Translations under genes and position numbers: made by a program | Assembly: GCF_001593385.1 (NCBI RefSeq) | Contig: NZ_LUVZ01000023.1 | Coordinates: forward strand, 372,001 to 436,000 | Reading direction: 5' to 3' | Length of the DNA: 64,000 bases | DNA from: Chryseobacterium cucumeris | GTDB lineage: Bacteria; Bacteroidota; Bacteroidia; Flavobacteriales; Weeksellaceae | In this document: positions 59,533 through 64,000 of the stretch, in pieces | Layout: each line of letters opens with the position of its first letter | Numbering within the stretch: position 1 is the stretch's first letter | The notes under the pieces: model-generated | The model's input: only the letters and a program-made list of their open reading frames with translations | Database searches by the model: none | What the model was told of the DNA's origin: nothing

Positions 59533-61092
59533 TTATTTCTTAATGAATTTTGAAGAAATTGTTTTTTCTTTCATGATCAGTTGTATCATATAATTCCCTT
59601 TAGGTAAGAAACTTACATTGATGATATCATTATTGGGATTTCCTTCCTTTACCAGTCTTCCGCTCGCATCATAAATCTTGTAATTTTTTATATCACTTAA
59701 TCCTTCAATATGAATATCATCTACAGCAGGATTAGGGTAAAGCAGAGTTTTTTTATTTAGCTTTATATCCGATGAAGATAGTAAACAGCTTCCCACCACA
59801 TCACCTACTATTGACCAGCCTTTATTGACGAGAATATCCCTTTTGTCTGATACATTGGACGCATATTTTAATCCTTGTACAGAACCTAATGAAACATTGT
59901 TGGCTGTATTGGGATTGTCTGCCCATCCCATAAGGGTTTTGCTGTAATTTTCACAGTTAAGACCAGACATTGTTAAAGCAGCATTACCATTGTTAAGAGA
60001 AACTAAGTTCCAGTTTCCTAATGACTGATTGAAACCTGAAGCAAAATTAAGGATCTGGTCTATTCTGGTCACTTTTGTCATATCCCAATGGTCTAAAGGC
60101 TGATTAAAGGTTGTACAGCCATGAAATATATGCGCCATATTGGTCACTTTGGAAGTATTCCAGTTTAATGGCTGATTGAAAACAGGAATCATATGAAACA
60201 TAAAATGCATGTCCTCAAGGCTTGAAGTATCCCAGTTATCCAGTCGCTGATTGAAACTTAAGCACTGGCCAAACATCCAGCTCATATCGGTCACCTTTGA
60301 GACATCCCAGCTATTGAGAGTCTGGTTAAAAACTGTTCTGTTTCCAAACATATAGCTGAGGTTGGTGGCTGAAGACATATTCCAGCTGTCCAGATAAGGT
60401 GAGTTGAACTGTTCTATTAATGTAGCAGAAGGATTCACATCAAATAAAAGAGAAAGCATAAAACTAAAATTCTTAATTTTCGAAGTATCCCAGTTTTGCA
60501 TAGAGCTGGCGCCCGTAAAGCTGGTTGTGCCATAAAACATGAAAGAAGCATCCTCTACATTATTAAGATTGGGAGTATCTGTTGCTGTAAGCTGCATAAG
60601 CCTGCACAGACTGAAGGCGCTCTCCATGGTGGTCCAAGAAATATTACCCCATTGTTCTATTTCTAATATTTTATCTGAACTTCCATTGATCTGCCAGATA
60701 GGAAAAACTTGCTCAGGACCAGGAAATAGTTGAGGCGTTCCGAATTTTATCTGCCTGAAAGTTCCATTTCCATTTGTAACTTTTACCCTGTATTTGGCAT
60801 CATTTTTTTCTGCGATTGACGTTCCGAAGTCTATAAGGACCTGTTTTGTGGAAGTTACATCGAGAAGAGAACCATTGTGTTGCGGATAGCCTACTTCCTC
60901 CCAGTAAATATCATAATTATCACCAATTCCGGGAAACCATATTTGCTGTGTAGTTGCCTGATAAGGAGCATCTACATTTACAGCTGGTAATACTGTAGAT
61001 GCCGGCTTCCAGATAGTGATAAATTCATTTTGTGCCTTTGCCAGAAATAGTAACAAAAGAAAAATGAGTGTTGGAATTTTCTTTAGAATCAT
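59533..61092 (-). CDS. BspA-like (DUF285) T9SS surface protein 2
   Basis: The same 519-aa layout as surface protein 1, with repeats such as FNQTLNSWDVSKVTDMSWMF and FNQPLDHWDMTKVTRIDQIL, the EFITIWKPASTVL start of the mature protein and the LYPNPAVDDIHIEGLS sorting domain. Most differences from copy 1 lie in the repeat turns and the segment before the sorting domain. Only 15 nt separate the two genes, so the two may be co-transcribed. Confidence 0.88.
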   Translation of the reverse strand: MILKKIPTLIFLLLLFLAKAQNEFITIWKPASTVLPAVNVDAPYQATTQQIWFPGIGDNYDIYWEEVGYPQHNGSLLDVTSTKQVLIDFGTSIAEKNDAKYRVKVTNGNGTFRQIKFGTPQLFPGPEQVFPIWQINGSSDKILEIEQWGNISWTTMESAFSLCRLMQLTATDTPNLNNVEDASFMFYGTTSFTGASSMQNWDTSKIKNFSFMLSLLFDVNPSATLIEQFNSPYLDSWNMSSATNLSYMFGNRTVFNQTLNSWDVSKVTDMSWMFGQCLSFNQRLDNWDTSSLEDMHFMFHMIPVFNQPLNWNTSKVTNMAHIFHGCTTFNQPLDHWDMTKVTRIDQILNFASGFNQSLGNWNLVSLNNGNAALTMSGLNCENYSKTLMGWADNPNTANNVSLGSVQGLKYASNVSDKRDILVNKGWSIVGDVVGSCLLSSSDIKLNKKTLLYPNPAVDDIHIEGLSDIKNYKIYDASGRLVKEGNPNNDIINVSFLPKGNYMIQLIMKEKTISSKFIKK

Positions 61093-61113
61093 GGTTATCG
61101 TTTTATGATTAGT

Positions 61114-62436
61114 TTATTGTTTGATGAACGGAAGTGAATGAATTGTATCCTTTGTCAAAATTTGTAGAATATAATTTCCTGGAGTCAAAAGTCCGATAGC
61201 AATCTTTTCATGTTCAAGATTGTCTTTGGCGACAGTTCTTCCGCTCATATCGGTGATGATAAAACTTACCGGATGCTGAATATTTTTAAGATAAATCACA
61301 TCCTTTGCAGGATTTGGGTAAATAGCAGGTTTATTACTGATCTCCTTTTCAGACGTTGAAAGTGTCTGGTTGCAGAGTCCGTTGTAAGCATCACCTGATA
61401 TAATCCAGCCTTTAGAATTAATTAAATAATTTCTGGCAGTTACGGCATCGGCATGAGAATAGATTAATGGCGAAGCACTGGATAAGTTAATATTACTGGG
61501 TGTTGATGAACTCTGGCTCCATCCAAAAAGCGTTTTATCATAATTCACACAGCTCATGGCAGAATTGAGAAACATTCCGGTGGCTGTTGTTAATGAACTT
61601 AAATTCCATCTTCCGATATTTTGATTAAAAGCAGTGCCAGAGAACATTTCACTCATATCAGTAACATTGGAGGTATTCCAGTTTTGAAGGTCCTGGTTAA
61701 AATTTCCAGAATCATGAAACATATGTCTCATGGTGGTCACCTTCGCTGTGTTCCACTTACTCAAAGATTGGTTGAATCCGGTATAGTCAAACATATATGA
61801 CATATCCGTAACATTCGAAGTATCCCAGTTTCCCAGTGGCTGGTTGAAGAGATAATTGTCACCAAACATATAATACATATCTGTGATGGTAGAGGTGTTC
61901 CAGGTATCAAAAGAAGGATTGCCGATGAGTGACATACACAAATAAAACATCTGACGCATACTGGTGGCCATGCTGAGGTCCGGTGTATCAGTAGCTGTAA
62001 CATCCATGTTGTCGCAGTATACAAAAGCATTGTCAAAACTTTTCCATTTTATATTTCCCCACTGGGCAATCTGGGTTATTTTTGAGCGGTCTGGAGCATT
62101 GTAAGTGGGAGTTAATGTATTGTCGAAGAATCTTACCTGATCAAAACTTCCAGTGCCGTCACTGATTTTAATTCTGTAACTTGCTTGAGATGATACAGGA
62201 TTAAAAGGTACACCCAAGTTGATTATGAATTCGGTCGTGGAAGTTACATTACTCATTGTGCCATTATGCTGAGGATATCCTACTTCTTCCCAATATACTT
62301 TGAAATTGGTTCCTCTGCCGGGAAATTTAATGAGTTGTGAGTTTTGCGTTTTCCAGATCGTTATAAACTCATTTTGTGCTTTTGAAAGTTGAAATGCTGC
62401 TATAAACAGAGCAGAAATTATTAGTTTTTTGTACAT
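61114..62436 (-). CDS. BspA-like (DUF285) T9SS surface protein 3
   Basis: ATG 62436 starts the signal peptide MYKKLIISALFIAAFQLSKA; the eight residues before are not signal-like. This 440-aa copy has the same architecture but fewer or shorter repeats (FNQPLGNWDTSNVTDMSYMF, FNQDLQNWNTSNVTDMSEMF). The sorting domain has IYPNPAKDVIYLKNI. It is the most divergent of the trio and the first to be transcribed. The region 62437-62575 between it and the next gene has its own terminator. Confidence 0.87.
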   Translation of the reverse strand: MYKKLIISALFIAAFQLSKAQNEFITIWKTQNSQLIKFPGRGTNFKVYWEEVGYPQHNGTMSNVTSTTEFIINLGVPFNPVSSQASYRIKISDGTGSFDQVRFFDNTLTPTYNAPDRSKITQIAQWGNIKWKSFDNAFVYCDNMDVTATDTPDLSMATSMRQMFYLCMSLIGNPSFDTWNTSTITDMYYMFGDNYLFNQPLGNWDTSNVTDMSYMFDYTGFNQSLSKWNTAKVTTMRHMFHDSGNFNQDLQNWNTSNVTDMSEMFSGTAFNQNIGRWNLSSLTTATGMFLNSAMSCVNYDKTLFGWSQSSSTPSNINLSSASPLIYSHADAVTARNYLINSKGWIISGDAYNGLCNQTLSTSEKEISNKPAIYPNPAKDVIYLKNIQHPVSFIITDMSGRTVAKDNLEHEKIAIGLLTPGNYILQILTKDTIHSLPFIKQ

Positions 62437-62549
62437 GTCATTAGTTTGTGAAATAAGCACAGCTAAAATAGCAAAAAACTTAATATATTTTTAACTTAAA
62501 TGTAAAGTTTATAGTAATTTATAAATTTCAATGAAATTATTTAAATAAA

Positions 62550-62572
62550 AAACTCTCCGTTTTGGAGAGTTT
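62550..62572 (-). terminator. Terminator of the YiaA/B gene
   Basis: AAACTCTCC and GGAGAGTTT form a 9-bp stem, followed on the minus strand by TTTATTTAAAT, 3 nt after the stop. Confidence 0.7.
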
Positions 62573-62575
62573 GCT

Positions 62576-62968
62576 TTATTCCTGAAGCATATTATCACGG
62601 GTGTTTTTCTGAACTGCAATAGCTCCGAAGAGTGCCAGTAGAAAGGCAAAGGCATAAAAACCTTTTTCACTTGGAAGGATGGTGGCATTCCAAAGTCCGA
62701 TGGCCAGTAATACAATGGATGATAATGTAGCAAACCAGCAGATTCCATAATAAATATCTGTTACCTGAATGTTTTCTAATCTGTCACGTACTGCTTTCTG
62801 TAAAGAAACCACAGCGAATAAACCATAAAGAAGGATGGTGAAATAATATCCCTTCTCATTCAGCAGCATTTCTGCTCTTGCAAGACCGACAATAAAGCCA
62901 ATCATTCCTGCTCCCAATGCTACCCACGACGCAGCTACAAATGCATTCGATACTCTTTGTTTTTTCAT
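62576..62968 (-). CDS. YiaA/YiaB-like inner-membrane protein
   Basis: This 130-aa protein has four helices as two repeats of a two-helix unit: FVAASWVALGAGMIGFIVGL with EKGYYFTILLYGLFAVVSLQ, then WFATLSSIVLLAIGLW with EKGFYAFAFLLALFGAIAVQ. The paired EKG(F/Y) motifs show internal duplication. YiaAB proteins are inner-membrane proteins of unknown role. It stands alone, with a terminator after it. Confidence 0.88.
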   Translation of the reverse strand: MKKQRVSNAFVAASWVALGAGMIGFIVGLARAEMLLNEKGYYFTILLYGLFAVVSLQKAVRDRLENIQVTDIYYGICWFATLSSIVLLAIGLWNATILPSEKGFYAFAFLLALFGAIAVQKNTRDNMLQE

Positions 62969-63190
62969 AGTTTAATGTTTTGTTTAAGAGGGCTAAGATA
63001 TTCATTTTTTATAAATAGAGCTCTGACAAAGGGAAAATATGGGAAAAATACTGGATAGAATGATGAAGTAGGTGTATGTTTCAGGCTCCCTTCGTCTAAA
63101 CTCAGGATATAACCCGTTACCATTGAATAATATAAATCTATTCATCATTCATCACTCATCATTTATCAATTATAATTCATCATCTTCTCC

Positions 63191-63296
63191 TAGCCCCGAT
63201 AGCAGCGTTTACCCCGGAGCATGAGAGGGAGAGTTGGTGGGTAAGAGGCTGGGGTAGGTTGGGGCGAGGAGTATGAGTGGATAGCGGGAATCAGCT
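63191..63296. repeat. AGCCCCGATAGCAGCG dispersed element, copy 2
   Basis: It begins TAGCCCCGATAGCAGCG and ends GAGTGGATAGCGGGAATCAG, matching copy 1 (20853-20935) at both ends, but the middle is about 23 bp longer and unrelated. The 362-bp gap 62969-63330 also holds low-complexity ATTCATCA-type sequence and no gene. Confidence 0.75.
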
Positions 63297-63306
63297 CATA
63301 AAAAAA

Positions 63307-63323
63307 CTCTCCAAAATGGAGAG
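63307..63323 (-). terminator. Terminator of the truncated secreted-protein gene
   Basis: CTCTCC and GGAGAG form a 6-bp stem, followed on the minus strand by AGTTTTTTTATG, 8 nt after the stop. Confidence 0.65.
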
Positions 63324-63330
63324 CCTTGTT

Positions 63331-64000
63331 TTACTGAGTGATATATTCGTAAGTATATTTTGCATAATCATTATTATCCAGTTTTACCATGACCTGAGTT
63401 GGCAGTTGATTACTATTATATTCTATCTGATAGGTAAAATTCATAATTTGACTCCAGTTTCCAGTGCCATCTTTGCCACTTATTTTTACTGTGGTGTAAT
63501 TATTTTGACTTAAAAACTCTGCTCCTCCCATAATCATTCTAAAATATTTGCCCATCAAAGAATAGGGATTTACCTTATTATCATATGAAAATTCTTTTTT
63601 ATTAGTATGTGGACCGCCGATACCATCACTAACCGAAATTTCTTCCGAAACATTATCACCACTATAAGTATATGACATGGTAGACGGAATGGGACAACTG
63701 GAAGACTCACAAGTAGAAGTTCCAGTAACTTTACCATTGGTATACGTCATTGTTGTATTATAGTGAGTATCTGGATCTATTTTCTTAATCATCGTAAGCT
63801 GATCACCATTATAAGTAAACGTTTTATAATAAGCTACGGTACCATCTGCTTTATGGTAAGTAATTTTTGAAGGTTTTCCGGCACCGTCATATTCCAGAAC
63901 GGAGGTTGTAGTTTCTGATGTAATTTTAAGTAATTGTTTCTGACTGTTATAATCTAATTTTGTAATACTGGTGTGCGGTCCGGAGGGACTTGTATAATAA
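63331..64000 (-). CDS. Beta-strand-repeat protein, 5' end outside window
   Basis: The minus strand is open from the window edge to the stop at 63331 (about 223 codons), so an ATG at 63792 is internal and the real start lies beyond 64000. The visible part contains YD/RHS-like strands (ITYHKADGTVAYYKTFTYNG, MTYTNGKVTGTS, MSYTYSGDNVSEEISV) typical of secreted Bacteroidetes beta-wrapped proteins. It ends KYTYEYITQ with no T9SS tail. Function unknown. Confidence 0.75.
   Translation of the reverse strand, partial: YYTSPSGPHTSITKLDYNSQKQLLKITSETTTSVLEYDGAGKPSKITYHKADGTVAYYKTFTYNGDQLTMIKKIDPDTHYNTTMTYTNGKVTGTSTCESSSCPIPSTMSYTYSGDNVSEEISVSDGIGGPHTNKKEFSYDNKVNPYSLMGKYFRMIMGGAEFLSQNNYTTVKISGKDGTGNWSQIMNFTYQIEYNSNQLPTQVMVKLDNNDYAKYTYEYITQ

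Noticed and set aside
1..64000. tRNA, rRNA, phage or insertion-sequence genes
   Set aside because: No cloverleaf with anticodon and CCA-type arms, no rRNA-like stretch and no transposase or integrase was recognised on either strand.

Overview
The window reads as a chromosomal segment of a Flavobacteriia member, most likely Chryseobacterium or a close relative. The evidence is low G+C, TAnnTTTG-type -7 promoter boxes, many secreted proteins ending in type IX secretion (T9SS) type A sorting domains, GLPGLI and BspA-like families, a Bat (VWA/TPR) operon, a mevalonate-pathway decarboxylase, and Flavobacteriia-style dispersed repeats. No rRNA, tRNA, phage, insertion sequence or CRISPR array was seen. 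The taxonomic call is inference from gene content.

Layout. 0-7 kb: DUF6263-like lipoprotein (cut by the window edge), serine hydrolase, rlmB, DinB-like protein and two secreted proteins. 6.8-15.6 kb: a moxR / GNAT / DUF58 / batABCD operon, then marC and a small membrane protein. 15.9-20.6 kb, minus strand: isochorismate synthase, hotdog thioesterase, PlsC-like acyltransferase, a possible 20-residue peptide gene, and a PadR-regulated PspC-domain protein. 21-26.5 kb: HD hydrolase, secreted proteins, an acyl-CoA thioesterase preceded by a cobalamin riboswitch, and a compact ABC transporter. 26.6-29.7 kb: T9SS cargo, then an AT-rich operon of a Cys-rich double-glycine peptide, a secreted protein and a GLPGLI protein. 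29.9-40.2 kb: mutS2, GNAT, acyltransferase-3, ung, lipoproteins, MscS channel, pdxJ, alpha/beta hydrolase. 40.3-42.9 kb: a graspetide (microviridin-like) cluster. 43-57.9 kb: epimerase and acyl-CoA ligase, mvaD, EEP phosphatase, TauE/DUF1634, purK, a CPA2 antiporter, EamA and purE. 58-62.5 kb: three tandem BspA-like T9SS surface proteins. The window ends in a truncated secreted protein.

The most notable system is the graspetide locus. Two precursor peptides share an almost identical leader with a PFFASFLE motif and a GG site, and end in a T-x-K-Y-P-S-D core. An intrinsic terminator follows, then overlapping MdnB-like and MdnC-like ATP-grasp ligases. The pathway class is known, including in Chryseobacterium. 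What stands out here is the Trp-less acidic cores, the GG motif, the attenuator-like terminator and the absence of a local exporter.

Other notable points: a B12 riboswitch in front of an acyl-CoA thioesterase; a Cys-rich GG-leader peptide with secreted partners; a possible micro-ORF beside a 29-bp perfect palindrome; several genes whose -7 box lies 4-5 nt before the start codon (probable leaderless mRNAs); and three or more families of dispersed intergenic repeats.
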